Below, in pieces: positions 1 through 9,792 of a stretch of DNA of 64,000 bases. The DNA comes from Roseitranquillus sp963776845 (lineage in GTDB: Bacteria > Pseudomonadota > Alphaproteobacteria > Rhodobacterales > Rhodobacteraceae): positions 1 to 64,000 of the forward strand of contig CAVZOJ010000024.1 in assembly GCA_963776845.1 (NCBI GenBank). The letters are read 5' to 3'. A program made the position numbers and the translations under genes. Below the pieces are notes generated by a model. It was not told where the DNA came from. It ran no database searches and was given only the letters and a program-made list of their open reading frames with translations. Every line of letters begins with the position of its first letter. The stretch's first letter is position 1.

Positions 1-41
1 ACGATGAGTGCGATGGCGCTAATGCCGGTCAGGCGGGTCAT
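1..41 (-). CDS. Start of a truncated minus-strand gene with a signal-peptide-like N-terminus
   Basis: Only the first 13 or so codons lie in the window. The reading begins MTRLTGISAIALIV, a basic start followed by a hydrophobic run, as in a signal peptide or membrane anchor. A strong ribosome binding site, GGAGGAG, sits at 51-57 on the minus strand, nine bases upstream of the ATG, which supports this start. The rest of the gene is beyond the left edge, so no function can be given. Confidence 0.5.
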   Translation of the reverse strand, partial: MTRLTGISAIALI

Positions 42-427
42 CCGCTATTTCTCCTCCAGTTGCTGACAAAGGCTACGCCGGGTCGGGCGTCGCTTCCTGC
101 CCTTTTCGCGCCATTCTTTCGGCGACGCAGCGCCGGGGGCCGCGCTCTCCACGCATCGCGGCAAAGACCGAAAAACCCTTCGCCCTCCTCGAGGTCAAGA
201 AGACGTCGGAGACTTCGGATCTCTTCCGATGAACGTGTGGATGGTAGTCGGTTGCGAGAGGCTGACTTGCCTCAACGCGTCGTCGTGGTCTGGCAGTGCA
301 AGCTGCGTCGCTGCAGTCTCGACGGGCAGCCGATCAACGGATCGCCTTGGCGCTCCGAGCAATCGAATTCCGGAATATCGAACCGGGGCTCCGGCAGCAG
401 TGCACCTGCTGCCGGAGACGGCCCGGC
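42..427. other. Intergenic stretch, no convincing gene
   Basis: This 386-base stretch separates the truncated gene at the left edge from the small secreted protein. I see no reading frame with family features. It holds the ribosome binding site of the left-edge gene at 51-57 and a strong hairpin at 389-417. The small frames that are open on the plus strand are arginine- and serine-rich and look like chance frames in GC-rich DNA. Confidence 0.5.
389..417 (-). terminator. Hairpin downstream of the small secreted protein gene
   Basis: CTCCGGCAGCAG and CTGCTGCCGGAG form a perfect 12-base stem around the 5-base loop TGCAC. It lies 11 bases beyond the stop codon of the minus-strand gene ending at 428, the right place for a terminator. 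There is no clear U tract after the stem on either strand, so it may be a weak terminator or an RNA-stabilising hairpin. Confidence 0.5.
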
Positions 428-691
428 TTATTCGATGTCCGCGAGGATCGCGGCGACTTCGTCCTTCTTCGTCATCTCGTCGCCTGGTCCCTCGAGGACG
501 GCGTCGAGGCGGGTCAATTGCTCCTCGGTAGCCTTGTCGAGCTTCTCGACTTCGCTCGTTTCGACGCCCATCTCCATCATCTCCGACCTGACCTTGAGCA
601 TGGTTTGCTCGTCTTGAGCAACGGACATGACCGGGGTAATGATCGTGCCGCCAAGGATTGTGGCGGCAAGCAGGGTCTTGAGGTTAAGCAT
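428..691 (-). CDS. Small secreted protein of unknown function
   Basis: This 87-residue protein starts with a clear signal peptide: a short basic start, a hydrophobic core, and a likely cleavage after VMSVAQ near residue 26. The mature part is about 60 residues, acidic and rich in Glu, Met and Leu, with no cysteine, and is probably helical. The start is supported by AGGAGA five bases upstream of the ATG. I recognise no family. It stands alone between the left-edge gene and the AraC-type fragment and is followed by a hairpin. It probably acts in the periplasm; its role is unknown. Confidence 0.7.
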   Translation of the reverse strand: MLNLKTLLAATILGGTIITPVMSVAQDEQTMLKVRSEMMEMGVETSEVEKLDKATEEQLTRLDAVLEGPGDEMTKKDEVAAILADIE

Positions 692-981
692 CTGTTTCTC
701 CTGTTAATCCCGGGACATCGAAACAGGAGCGGCGGCAAAAAGCCTTGATCGTTCCTGCAGGCCCGCGAGTTCCAGGCTGCGCCTGCGGACCCTTTCAGTC
801 GTTTCGGACGTAACGGGAAGCATTCAGCTACCGCGATCCCGTACCGCGTTTTCCAGCCTTCTCGACTCCTCACGCAATCGCAAGCGCGATCTTTGCAAGC
901 ATCATCGGGCCACTGATGTAGCCCACCCGTGGATGACGCTACGGATGCCTACGCGCCAATTCTGCCCATTTCGCGCCAAGT

Positions 982-1338
982 TCATGCATCACGCCGCCGA
1001 CGTGCAGCGCTGCGATAGGCCATCGGGGTCCGGCCGGCCCACCGGGTAAAGGCACGCGAGAAGGCGCCAGGTGAACGATAGCCGATCTGCGCCGCGATCT
1101 CCTGTACGCTTAGCTTCGTTTCCTGCAGGAGAGCTGCCGCGATATCGAACCGACTCGCCTCCACGATGCTGCGGAATTGGACGCCGCGCTCGCGGAGGTG
1201 ACGCTGGAGCGTGCGTGGGCTGGTCCCCAGGTGCCGGGCGGTCCGTTCCAGAGAGACGACGCCCGACAAGGTCAGCCCCGCCACGACAGCGCGCACCTGT
1301 GTCAGGCCAGGACCGTGACACTTCGCACTACGCGCCAT
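982..1338 (-). CDS. AraC-type DNA-binding domain protein, probably truncated
   Basis: The 118 residues are almost entirely an AraC/XylS double helix-turn-helix domain. The first helix-turn-helix is around TARHLGTSPRTLQRHL, and the second around SVQEIAAQIGYRSPGAFSRA, with the typical ending FTRWAGRTPMAYR. Family members usually carry about 200 further N-terminal residues for ligand binding, and these are absent. The gene is either a remnant or a stand-alone DNA-binding unit. The frame stays open about 17 codons upstream of the ATG without recognisable sequence. It is head to head with a full-length AraC-type gene that begins about 25 bases away, so the two may share a control region. Confidence 0.65.
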   Translation of the reverse strand: MARSAKCHGPGLTQVRAVVAGLTLSGVVSLERTARHLGTSPRTLQRHLRERGVQFRSIVEASRFDIAAALLQETKLSVQEIAAQIGYRSPGAFSRAFTRWAGRTPMAYRSAARRRRDA

Positions 1339-1362
1339 CTGTGCTATCTTGAAATAGAACGC

Positions 1363-2466
1363 ATGATCCCGCCAAGTTGGCGGCGCGTGAAAATCAAGTC
1401 AGACCAGTTCGCGCCAAAGTGTGTGCTCGGGACGGCAGATGGGGATGGGACGGTGAGTGGCAGGCTTGCAATCACCAGGGCTGCGCACCTGATGGACTAC
1501 CTCGCCGTCATGCGCGAGGCGGGCGTCCCGGTGGATCGTGACCTCGCCAGATCGCACCTGCCGCCTCGGATCGAGGAGACGCCGGACCTCTACATCAGCA
1601 TTCCGATGGCCCTAAATTGGTTAGCCCGCTGCGGTCACGACATCGAGCCGATGCATCTGGGCTTCCTCGCGGCAAGACATGCATCGATGGCATCCCTGCA
1701 GTCTTCGAATTCGTCCAGAATCCTGGCCGCGCCGAGCGGCCTCATGCGGCTCGAAAGGTTGGCCGACATCGCGAACCGAGAAGACAATGTCCTTGTTGCC
1801 GATCTGACGTTCGAAGGCGCCCATGTCCGCGTGGCTCTCGACATGGCGGGATTAAGCAACCACCCGTTCGTCTGTCTGGCGGAGTGGCTGAACATCCAGA
1901 GCATCATCTCCGTCGTGCGCAGCGTCGCGGGTAGCGACTGGTGCCCGCGCGAGGTCACTTTCCAGTCGAGGAACAAGCCATCCCCAGCCGCGTATGCGGC
2001 TTTTGCGAATACCCGAATTCTTCTCGGCCGGAAACACACGACGGTCTTGATAGATACCTCGGTGCTCGCACGACCGACAGTCGGACAGGCAGCCACCGCG
2101 CCGTTCCCCGACGAGGTGCCGCATGACGAAGAAGAGGCTTGGACATTCGCGACCCTGTTGCGATCGGCCATCCTGCCGTACTTCAACGGCGGCAGCCCCG
2201 ACCTCGCCCTCGCCGCCGAGCTCGCAGGCATGAGCAGGCGAACGCTGCAGCGCACGCTACAGCAGGGCGGCTGGTCGTTTTCCCAGATCGTGCAAGAGGC
2301 TCGCTTCGAGCATGCGCGCAACCTTCTCGCCGATCGGTCGGCCAAGATTATCGATGTCGCGATGATGTCGGGCTACGGAAGCCCCCAGCACTTCTCGCGC
2401 GCCTTTCGCCGGTTCACCGGCATGACGCCAAGGAGCTACCGACGCGCCTCGGCGACCGGCGACTGA
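1363..2466 (+). CDS. AraC-family transcriptional regulator (Arabinose_bd / OruR-like type)
   Basis: A protein of about 367 residues from the ATG at 1363, with an alternative GTG start at 1453 that would give a more usual length near 337. The N-terminal two thirds fit the effector-binding domain of the OruR/ArgR-like AraC group. The C-terminal 100 residues are the double helix-turn-helix, with AAELAGMSRRTLQRTL for the first motif and VAMMSGYGSPQHFSRAFRR for the second. It is divergent from, and similar in its last domain to, the short AraC-type gene next to it. The regulated target is not evident; the outer-membrane protein gene downstream is one possibility. Confidence 0.8.
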   Translation: MIPPSWRRVKIKSDQFAPKCVLGTADGDGTVSGRLAITRAAHLMDYLAVMREAGVPVDRDLARSHLPPRIEETPDLYISIPMALNWLARCGHDIEPMHLGFLAARHASMASLQSSNSSRILAAPSGLMRLERLADIANREDNVLVADLTFEGAHVRVALDMAGLSNHPFVCLAEWLNIQSIISVVRSVAGSDWCPREVTFQSRNKPSPAAYAAFANTRILLGRKHTTVLIDTSVLARPTVGQAATAPFPDEVPHDEEEAWTFATLLRSAILPYFNGGSPDLALAAELAGMSRRTLQRTLQQGGWSFSQIVQEARFEHARNLLADRSAKIIDVAMMSGYGSPQHFSRAFRRFTGMTPRSYRRASATGD

Positions 2467-2624
2467 ACCGCGGCTCGCAGAGAATGGACAGCGACGTGCA
2501 GCCGGGCCATCGGCTCAAAACTTCGGGGTCGCGGTGTCGCCCAGTTTGGCGCGCAATGGTCAGATCCTGGCACCAAGCACGCGCAGCGTTGCAGTAGCGC
2601 AGCGATCGCAACAGGGGCGTTTCA

Positions 2625-3353
2625 ATGAACACCAAGATGATGGCAGGGGCCATGCTGCTCGCTGCAGGGCCTGCATATGCTCAAGACTGGACGTTTGCCG
2701 CCTCCCTCTACGGCTGGGTTCCGAGTCTTTCGGCCAGTGTCGACACGCGTTTCGGCGAAGTCGAATCGGAGGCGAGCGGAGGCGATGCGCTCGATGCGCT
2801 GGACATGGCGTTCATGGGAACGCTCGAAGCGCGGAACGGCCGGTGGGGCGTTATTGGCGACTTGCTGTACGCCAAGCTCTCCACCGACGCCAACTCGCCG
2901 CTCGACCTGCGGTTCAGCGATGCGAACCTCGAGACGCAGGTTACTGCCTTCAGCGGCTATGCGCTCTACCGAACCTACGAGGACGCACGTGTCACCCTGG
3001 ATGCCGGCGGTGGATTCCGCGCCTTCGACGTCGGCCTGGATGTCGGTCTCGACTCCGCCGACAGCCGTCCGGATTTCGACCTGAGCCGTGACGAGAGCTG
3101 GGCCGTCCCGCTCGTCGCGGCACGCGTCATCGTCCCGTTCAACGACAAATGGTTCGCCACGGCCTTCGTCGACGGCGGGCTGACCGCGGACAACACCACG
3201 TGGCAGGTGTTCGGAAGCGTCGGCTACCGTTTCGACCAGCGCTGGTCGACGCAGATCGGCTACCGCTACATGGAAATCGAAAAGGACTTTGGCGACAACG
3301 ATGTCAGTATTGACCTCTCCGGGCCGTTGATCGGTGTGACGGCTCGCTTCTAA
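2625..3353 (+). CDS. Outer-membrane beta-barrel protein
   Basis: A 242-residue protein with a signal peptide ending in PAYAQ near residue 20. The mature chain is made of alternating aromatic and polar strands of about ten residues separated by short turns, for example WTFAASLYGW, GFRAFDVGLDV and QIGYRYMEI. It ends in a phenylalanine preceded by alternating hydrophobics (GVTARF), the signal recognised by the outer-membrane assembly machinery. Length and strand count suggest a small barrel of eight or so strands. It could be a porin-like or OmpA-barrel-type protein; the substrate cannot be told. Confidence 0.75.
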   Translation: MNTKMMAGAMLLAAGPAYAQDWTFAASLYGWVPSLSASVDTRFGEVESEASGGDALDALDMAFMGTLEARNGRWGVIGDLLYAKLSTDANSPLDLRFSDANLETQVTAFSGYALYRTYEDARVTLDAGGGFRAFDVGLDVGLDSADSRPDFDLSRDESWAVPLVAARVIVPFNDKWFATAFVDGGLTADNTTWQVFGSVGYRFDQRWSTQIGYRYMEIEKDFGDNDVSIDLSGPLIGVTARF

Positions 3354-3392
3354 GCCAGCGCAGGATGGCGCAAGCTGCCAAGGCCATAGCCA

Positions 3393-3542
3393 ATGAGCGA
3401 GTTCGTCGATGGCTCGCCGTTCCAAAGCGCGTTGCTTGCGAACGCCATCAAGGAGGGTTCGCGTGGGATCAACGTGGTGACCGAGACTGCTTCATGGTTC
3501 ATCGGCTCAGCCTGCCTGATCGTGTCCGCCCGCGAGCGGTGA
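3393..3542 (+). CDS. Possible 49-residue protein upstream of the DUF4239 gene
   Basis: An ATG at 3393 opens a 49-codon frame reading MSEFVDGSPFQSALLANAIK and so on, with a moderately hydrophobic stretch around WFIGSACLIV near the end. It fills the gap between the outer-membrane protein and the DUF4239 gene and ends 9 bases before the latter's TTG start. There is no strong ribosome binding site. It could be a small membrane protein co-expressed with the next gene, or a chance frame. Confidence 0.3.
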   Translation: MSEFVDGSPFQSALLANAIKEGSRGINVVTETASWFIGSACLIVSARER

Positions 3543-3551
3543 GGGAGCGCA

Positions 3552-4316
3552 TTGTTCCATAGCATGGCGGCTGCCTCCGCAATCCTGCTTGCGACGATCG
3601 GTACGGTCATCGCGGTCTACCTCGTGACCCACCGTCTCGCGGGTCGGAATGTCGACGAAAGCACGAAGGAGCTCGCAAGCTCCGTCGTGTTTCGCATCTC
3701 GGCACTGCACGGCCTCATCATCGCCCTCGTCTTCGCCCAGCTCGCGCTCGGCTTCCGCACACTCGAAACCGACGCCATCGGAGAGGCACGGGTCGTCGGA
3801 AACATCTTCTCCGATGCCGCGCGCCATGGCGGCTCTGGGGCAGACACGATTCAGAACGCATCCCGCCGGTACGTGAACATCGTCCTTGACGAAGAATGGC
3901 CCGCGCTGGCTCGCGGCGAAGGGTTAAGCGATGCAGCGTGGCGCGAGTGGGACGCCATCTACACGGCAACCCTGGCGCTCGAGGGAGAGACACCACGTTT
4001 GCAGATGCTGAGGACGGCGCTGGCCGACAATGCGAGGCGCCTGGCCGAATTGCGCGACCTGCGGGAGAGCCACAGCTTCCAGACCGGCCGACAGCCCTTC
4101 TGGTTCGCGGCGATCTCGGGGCTGGTCCTGATGTCGGCGGGGTATTTCACCTTCGCTCCGACACGGCGCAACATTGCGGTGCTCGGACTGTTCGCCGTCT
4201 ATTCGGGGATCGTCTTCTATCTCATCTACTCGTTCTCCAACCCGTTCACGCCACCCGGTGCTCTGCAGCCGACGTCTCTTGAGAGGCTTCGGCTGATGAT
4301 GGGCGCCTCGCCCTAG
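3552..4316 (+). CDS. DUF4239 (bestrophin-like) membrane protein
   Basis: A 254-residue integral membrane protein matching the DUF4239 layout. An N-terminal membrane segment (residues 5-25) and a second (about 45-70, with HGLIIALVFAQLALGF) are followed by a soluble helical middle with RYVNIVLDEEWPAL. Two C-terminal membrane segments follow, around 180-197 and 205-225. The TTG start at 3552 is preferred because GAGGGAG lies just upstream; the ATG at 3564 is too far from it. Function is unknown for the family; distant similarity to bestrophin channels is reported. It lies upstream of the phospholipase D gene but may not be in the same operon. Confidence 0.7.
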   Translation: MFHSMAAASAILLATIGTVIAVYLVTHRLAGRNVDESTKELASSVVFRISALHGLIIALVFAQLALGFRTLETDAIGEARVVGNIFSDAARHGGSGADTIQNASRRYVNIVLDEEWPALARGEGLSDAAWREWDAIYTATLALEGETPRLQMLRTALADNARRLAELRDLRESHSFQTGRQPFWFAAISGLVLMSAGYFTFAPTRRNIAVLGLFAVYSGIVFYLIYSFSNPFTPPGALQPTSLERLRLMMGASP

Positions 4317-4499
4317 CAACGATCTTGCCATGCATAGTCGAGTCACACAGCTCACCTGCTTTGAAGACCTGCATCGTTCGGGCGTGATCCGCGACATCAG
4401 CCGATGCTACGCGTGCGAGGGCACGTCGCAGGATGGTGGGCTGCATCGTCAGCAGGCTTGCAGCAGGCAAGAGCGTCGGCCAGCGAGCAGGAGGGGCGC

Positions 4500-5931
<1,432 letters not shown>

Positions 5932-6504
5932 CAGCGCGCCCTTCGATCGATTGATCTGGGTTCCCTTCCAGCGCCGCCAGGCGACCCGACTGCGCCAGAT
6001 CGCTGAGCTTCGTCTGAAACGCACCATTCCTCGCCGGGACGCTTGCCGTGCGGCAGGCGCGCTCCTGGACTCGCCTGCCAAGCGCCGAGCCGGTGATGTT
6101 CACGCCCTCGGCCGGGCGGCGGATCAAGCCGACACGAACGACATTCGGATCGCCGGCACAGCTTCGGGGCTTGGAAAGTGGCTCGGTGCGGGCACGGTCC
6201 AACGACGAACGGAGGTACTGGGTGGACAGATGGCACCGCAGCGACCGATGCTGTGCTGTCCCAAGGAGTTCTCTAATCGCCTTGGTCAAGAGCTGATCCA
6301 TCTGGGCTTCATCCTGCGTGCCGGGCTCTGGGGTTCTCTCCGCGGTCATCGCTTGGACGCCGCATGTTTGCGTTCAGGGTCGGGTGGATCGAAGTGGTGT
6401 GCGCGGTCGTTGCCGCATCCCGGGGAGCGATCTCACCCTCGCCGCGCGTCCCGGCTGGACGCATTCCGACGCGCTGAAGATCAGCGTCTTTTCTCTTTCT
6501 GTGC
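5932..6504. other. Gap between cls and the IS110 transposase; degraded sequence
   Basis: About 570 bases with no intact gene. A minus-strand frame (about 6350 to 5940) includes GDPNVVRVGLIRRPAEGVN near 6154-6098, which faintly resembles the glycine/proline loop of ABC_sub_bind-type binding proteins, but the rest does not follow and I do not call a gene. The right part probably contains one end of the IS110 element that follows. No inverted repeats were found by eye, as expected for the IS110 family. Confidence 0.35.
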
Positions 6505-7536
6505 CTATGCCATCGCCGCCTCCCGGAAGGGTGTGTTCGTGCGCCACATGGCGTGCAGGATCACGGCCAGCTTCCGCGCCAACGCGACCTTGGCCTTGCG
6601 CGGTCCGGTTCTCTCGGCAATCGCCTTTGCCCAGTCGCGCAAGCGAGGACCGCCGAGGTTTCGACAGAAGATCGCATTCGCCGCCTCGAACAGGCATTTC
6701 CTGGTGAACCTGTCCCCGCGCTTGGAGACCCGGCCGTTCCTGCTGACCTCACCGGACTCGTATCGCCTTGGCGTCAGTCCCAGATAGGCTCCCGCGCTGG
6801 ATGACCGGCGGAAGCGTGAGGCATCGTCGAAGGCTGCGACGACCGCCAGTGCGGTGATCGGTCCGACGCCGGGCGCGGTCATCAGCAGACGGACGGTCGC
6901 GTGGCGCCTGGCGATTGCCCGGACCCGGCTGTCGAGCACGGCAATCCGAGCCAGGATGTCGCGCCTGGCCTGCATCAGAGCCTCGAAGATCGGCACGAGT
7001 TCGGGGGCGACCGCCAGTTCGCCTTCGATGATCTCCTCGGCCCGGCGCTTGAACCCGCCAACCCGCTTGCCGAACATCACGCCGAAGGTCTTCAGCAGTC
7101 CCCTGATCTCGTTCTCGAGCCTGACGCGCATGCCAACCAGCGCCTCGCGTGCCGTCAGCAATGCCCGGTTGACATAGGCATCATGACTCTTGATCTGCGC
7201 GGTCTTGAACCACCCGGTGCGCACGATCTGGGCGAGGCCGCGGGCATCATGCCGGTCGGTCTTGTTCGGCATCATCCTCAGAACGCCACTGGCGTGGCGC
7301 GCATCCATGCAGACGATCGGCACCTGCCGCTCCGTCAATGCGTTCCAGAGCCAGACAGCCAGCGGGCCGGTCTCCATGCCGACCTGTTCAAGGTCATCGG
7401 TCCGGCCCGCCAGCCAGTCGGCAATCGCATTCGGACAGGTCGGCACCTTCGCTTCGGCCACGAGCGCCCCATCCTGGCGCACTACACAAATCGCCGTCTC
7501 CTCCTGCGACACGTCCAGCGCTGCAAACATTCCCAT
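6505..7536 (-). CDS. IS110-family transposase, apparently intact
   Basis: About 343 residues from the ATG at 7536. The N-terminal RuvC-like DEDD domain starts FAALDVSQEETAICVV (first Asp), followed by GMETGPLAVW (Glu) and NKTDRHDARGLAQ (paired Asp). The C-terminal Transposase_20 domain contains TAPGVGPITALAVVAA and RRSSSAGAYLGLTPRR, where the conserved serine lies. IS110 enzymes move by a recombinase-like route guided by a structured RNA from the element's own non-coding end. The frame is open throughout, unlike the other transposase genes around it, so this copy may be the youngest. A longer frame begins at 7593, but family members start near the chosen ATG. Confidence 0.85.
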   Translation of the reverse strand: MGMFAALDVSQEETAICVVRQDGALVAEAKVPTCPNAIADWLAGRTDDLEQVGMETGPLAVWLWNALTERQVPIVCMDARHASGVLRMMPNKTDRHDARGLAQIVRTGWFKTAQIKSHDAYVNRALLTAREALVGMRVRLENEIRGLLKTFGVMFGKRVGGFKRRAEEIIEGELAVAPELVPIFEALMQARRDILARIAVLDSRVRAIARRHATVRLLMTAPGVGPITALAVVAAFDDASRFRRSSSAGAYLGLTPRRYESGEVSRNGRVSKRGDRFTRKCLFEAANAIFCRNLGGPRLRDWAKAIAERTGPRKAKVALARKLAVILHAMWRTNTPFREAAMA

Positions 7537-7690
7537 CCTATTCTCCCTGCTCAGGCTCCGGCCAAGCGCCGGAGCGACTGACCCATCCTGCAACGGCGGA
7601 AGCCGCAGATGGGGGCGTGGCGATTACGCTAAGTGGTGTAGCTGGCGCTGATCGTCACCGTGTTTCTCGGTGCGGGCCTGCCTGATCAGC
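7537..7690 (-). other. Non-coding end of the IS110 element; possible bridge-RNA region
   Basis: This stretch lies upstream of the transposase ATG, where IS110-group elements encode their guide (bridge) RNA. It contains a hairpin with the arms GCTCCGGC and GCCGGAGC (about 7554-7574). A second possible stem is centred near 7600, around GGCGGAAGCC flanked by CTGC and GCAG. Position and hairpins fit such an RNA, but I could not fold it or identify guide loops. Confidence 0.3.
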
Positions 7691-8098
7691 CAGCCATAGT
7701 CGGCAAGCTGATGACGAGATCATCCTTCATCGGCGCCATGGTTTCCAGCGTCATGTACCTCGCTCGCTGGACGGCCCACTCGTCATTGCACTCGAGCAGC
7801 AGGGCACCGACGAGGCGGATGATGGCTTCGTCGTTCGGGAAGATGCCGACGACGTCGGTGCGGCGCTTGATCTCGCCGTTCAGACGCTCGATCGGATTCG
7901 TGGAATGTAGCTTGGTCCGGTGTTCTTTCGGGAAGGACATGTAGGCGAGCACGTCGTGCTCGGCCTCGTCCATGATCGTGGCGAGCTTCGGCACCTTCGG
8001 CCGATCTGGTCGGCGACGGCGCGCCACTGGGCGCTGGCGGCCTCGGCGGTGTCCTGGGCGAAGGCAGTGGCGATGAAGGCGGAGACGACCCGCCGACC
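7686..8098 (-). pseudogene. IS256-family transposase, C-terminal fragment
   Basis: The minus strand encodes the C-terminal part of an IS256 (mutator type) transposase. It reads RRVVSAFIATAFAQDTAEAA, then after a frameshift near 8010 LATIMDEAEHDVLAYMSFP, HSTNPIERLNGEIKRR and DEAIIRLVGALLLE. The catalytic Glu region ERLNGEIKRR is present, but the DDE aspartates are missing. The missing middle part lies nearby on the opposite strand at 8712-9003, so the two look like parts of one copy rearranged. Confidence 0.8.
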
Positions 8099-8109
8099 CC
8101 GACGCGAGC

Positions 8110-8711
8110 ATGGCAACCAATGGCCGCAATCGCCGACTGGAGCCGAGCTACAAGCAGCATGGCGTCGTCGACGATCAGGTCGGCGTCGTGCTCGACGTCG
8201 AGGTCACCAGCGGTGAAGTGAACGAGGGCGAGCCGTTCCTCGCCCGGATGGACGCGGTGGCCGCGCTGACCGGCACGGCCATCAAGACGGTCACGGCTGA
8301 CGCCGGATATGCCTATGCCAAGCTCTATGCCAAGCTCTATGCCGGGCTCGAAGAGCGCGACATCGCCGCGGTGATTCCGGCCAAGGCGGAACCAATCCGC
8401 AGCCCGGTCCCGATGCGCCGGTTCCGGTATGACGCCCTGAACGACGTGCTGAAATGCCCCCGTGGCAAGAAGCTCAGGGCCGGTCGGGCAATCAAGCACG
8501 GACGCTTCTTCACCTCGCGGGCCCGGGATTGCCGCGGCTGCGACCTCGCCCGTCTCTGCCTCTCGAAGGGGCGCGTGAACAAGGCCGTCGTGCTCGGCCA
8601 CGACTATCCGGCCCTCCTACGCGCCCGGCGTCGGCGCGAGCGATGGTCCGACGAGGACCGGTATCTCGCCCAGCGGCATCGCTGGCGCTCGCAGGGCTAC
8701 CATGGCGAAGC
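8110..8711 (+). pseudogene. IS1182-family transposase, C-terminal fragment
   Basis: About 200 residues of an IS1182-type DDE transposase. It starts in the region RLEPSYKQHGVVDDQVGVVL, continues with TAIKTVTADAGYAYAKLYA, and has a cysteine cluster DCRGCDLARLCLSK. It ends in RHRWRSQGYHGEA, close to the catalytic Glu. The N-terminal half is missing. TATGCCAAGCTC is duplicated in tandem near 8310-8340, adding four residues (YAKL twice). The fragment is inserted between two halves of an IS256 transposase. Confidence 0.75.
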
Positions 8712-9003
8712 GCCCGATCGAGGGCGACTGGCCCTACCTCTGGATCGACGCCACCTATCTCAAGGTGCGGCGGGGAGGGCGGATCGTCTCGGTTGCCGTC
8801 ATCATCGCCGTCGGCGTGAACACTGACGGACGGCGCGAGGTGCTGGGCCCCACCTCCGAGGCCGAACCAATCTGGACCGAGTTGCCTCGCGCAAGCTGAC
8901 GCGCCGCGGCCTGCATGGCGTGAAGCTGGTGATCTCGGACGCGCACGAAGGCATCAAGGCAGCGGTGAGCAAGGTCCTGAGCGCAACCTGGCAACGCTGC
9001 CGG
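8712..9003 (+). pseudogene. IS256-family transposase, middle fragment
   Basis: The plus strand encodes IEGDWPYLWIDATYLKVRR, the first catalytic Asp region of IS256 transposases, then VAVIIAVGVNTDGRREVLG. After a small deletion and frameshift near 8890 it continues LTRRGLHGVKLVISDAHEG, the second Asp region, up to SATWQRC. It stops where the minus-strand IS256 fragment at 8098 would continue, apart from about 15 residues. The pair therefore represents one transposase with its C-terminal part inverted. Confidence 0.8.
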
Positions 9004-9317
9004 GTCGCTCGAGGAAGGCCTTCACCTTGCCGTCACTCGCCATCGTCCTCGGACCGTGTGTGGATGGCTCCCGCGGGGCAAGGGCGTAGCTCGATGGCTG
9101 GGTCTGGTCGGTCGCGGCCATGTGTACGGCGTCTGATGTGCAGCGCGAGGGCTGCGCGCCCTGATGAAGTCCGCCGGCTCGTCTCCCGATCAATGGCACG
9201 CACTCGGAGGTGCTTCGGTCCGAGCAGGGTGTCCTGATTGCCGTTTCGCCGTCCTGTCGCCATCACCTCACGTCGCGCCTCACCGTCTCGATGCCGGGCG
9301 GAGCCGGCGGGTTTCTG
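9004..9317. other. Unassigned DNA inside the transposon graveyard
   Basis: About 310 bases between an IS256 remnant and an IS110 remnant. Short frames are open on both strands, but none has a recognisable motif. It is most likely further degraded transposon sequence. Confidence 0.4.
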
Positions 9318-9535
9318 TCAGACCGGGGCTGCCCGATAGCTCTCGCCGCTCCTGACGAGCGCCCAGACGACCCGCGCCATCCGGTTGGCCAGCGCGACGG
9401 CCACCACCTTCACGGGCTTTCTTTCCAGCATCTTCCAAAGCCAGTCGGTCCCGGGTCGTCCGCGGCGGCGGCTTGCGATCTGCGCCATGGCTCCGAGGTA
9501 GAGCAGGCGTCGAAGATACCTGTTTCCGAGCAGCC
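9318..9535 (-). pseudogene. IS110/IS1111-type transposase, C-terminal fragment
   Basis: The minus strand reads NRYLRRLLYLGAMAQIASRR, then KMLERKPVKVVAVALANRMA and RVVWALVRSGESYRA before a stop at 9318. This is the C-terminal tail of IS110-type transposases, in which a run of Ala and Arg residues ends shortly after a WALL-type motif. It is fused directly to a piece of IS3 integrase on its upstream side, with no intact start. Confidence 0.7.
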
Positions 9536-9680
9536 TGGGCCGGGCGTTGAAGCTCTCGACCTAGCCGTTCTCCCACGGTGAGCCTGGTTCGACGAAGGCC
9601 GTCCGCGCGCCGGCCGCGGCGCTCCAGCTGCTCACGGCCTTTGCGACGAACTCCGGACCGTAGCACATCAGGAAGCGATG
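9535..9680 (-). pseudogene. IS3-family integrase core fragment
   Basis: The minus strand encodes YGPEFVAKAV, then FVEPGSPWENG, a stop, and VESFNAR. This matches the end of an IS3 orfB integrase core, in which the last catalytic Glu is in the ENGYVESFN motif. The usual tyrosine codon after ENG is TAG here. Only about 45 residues survive, joined to an IS110 tail. Confidence 0.75.
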
Positions 9681-9792
9681 CTCTGGAGAGGCCATGGCCG
9701 GCTGCGAAGCCCTCAGGCAGCGCAGCAGGCGGCCATGGCCGGACGGTCTCTTGCGGTGAACTGGCCAGAAGCCACCGGAGAGGAGACCGACC

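Larger units (their letters stand above)
6505..7690 (-). mobile_element. IS110-family element (outer limits uncertain)
   Basis: The element includes the intact transposase and the non-coding stretch upstream of it, up to the start of the IS256 remnant near 7690. IS110 elements lack terminal inverted repeats and usually make no clear target duplication, so the ends cannot be fixed by eye; the left end may reach into the 6350-6504 stretch. It sits at the left border of a 9 kb zone of transposon debris. Confidence 0.55.

Noticed and set aside
6080..6160. Resemblance to an ABC_sub_bind-type binding protein
   Set aside because: Only about 20 residues fit loosely, and the frame before and after does not match.
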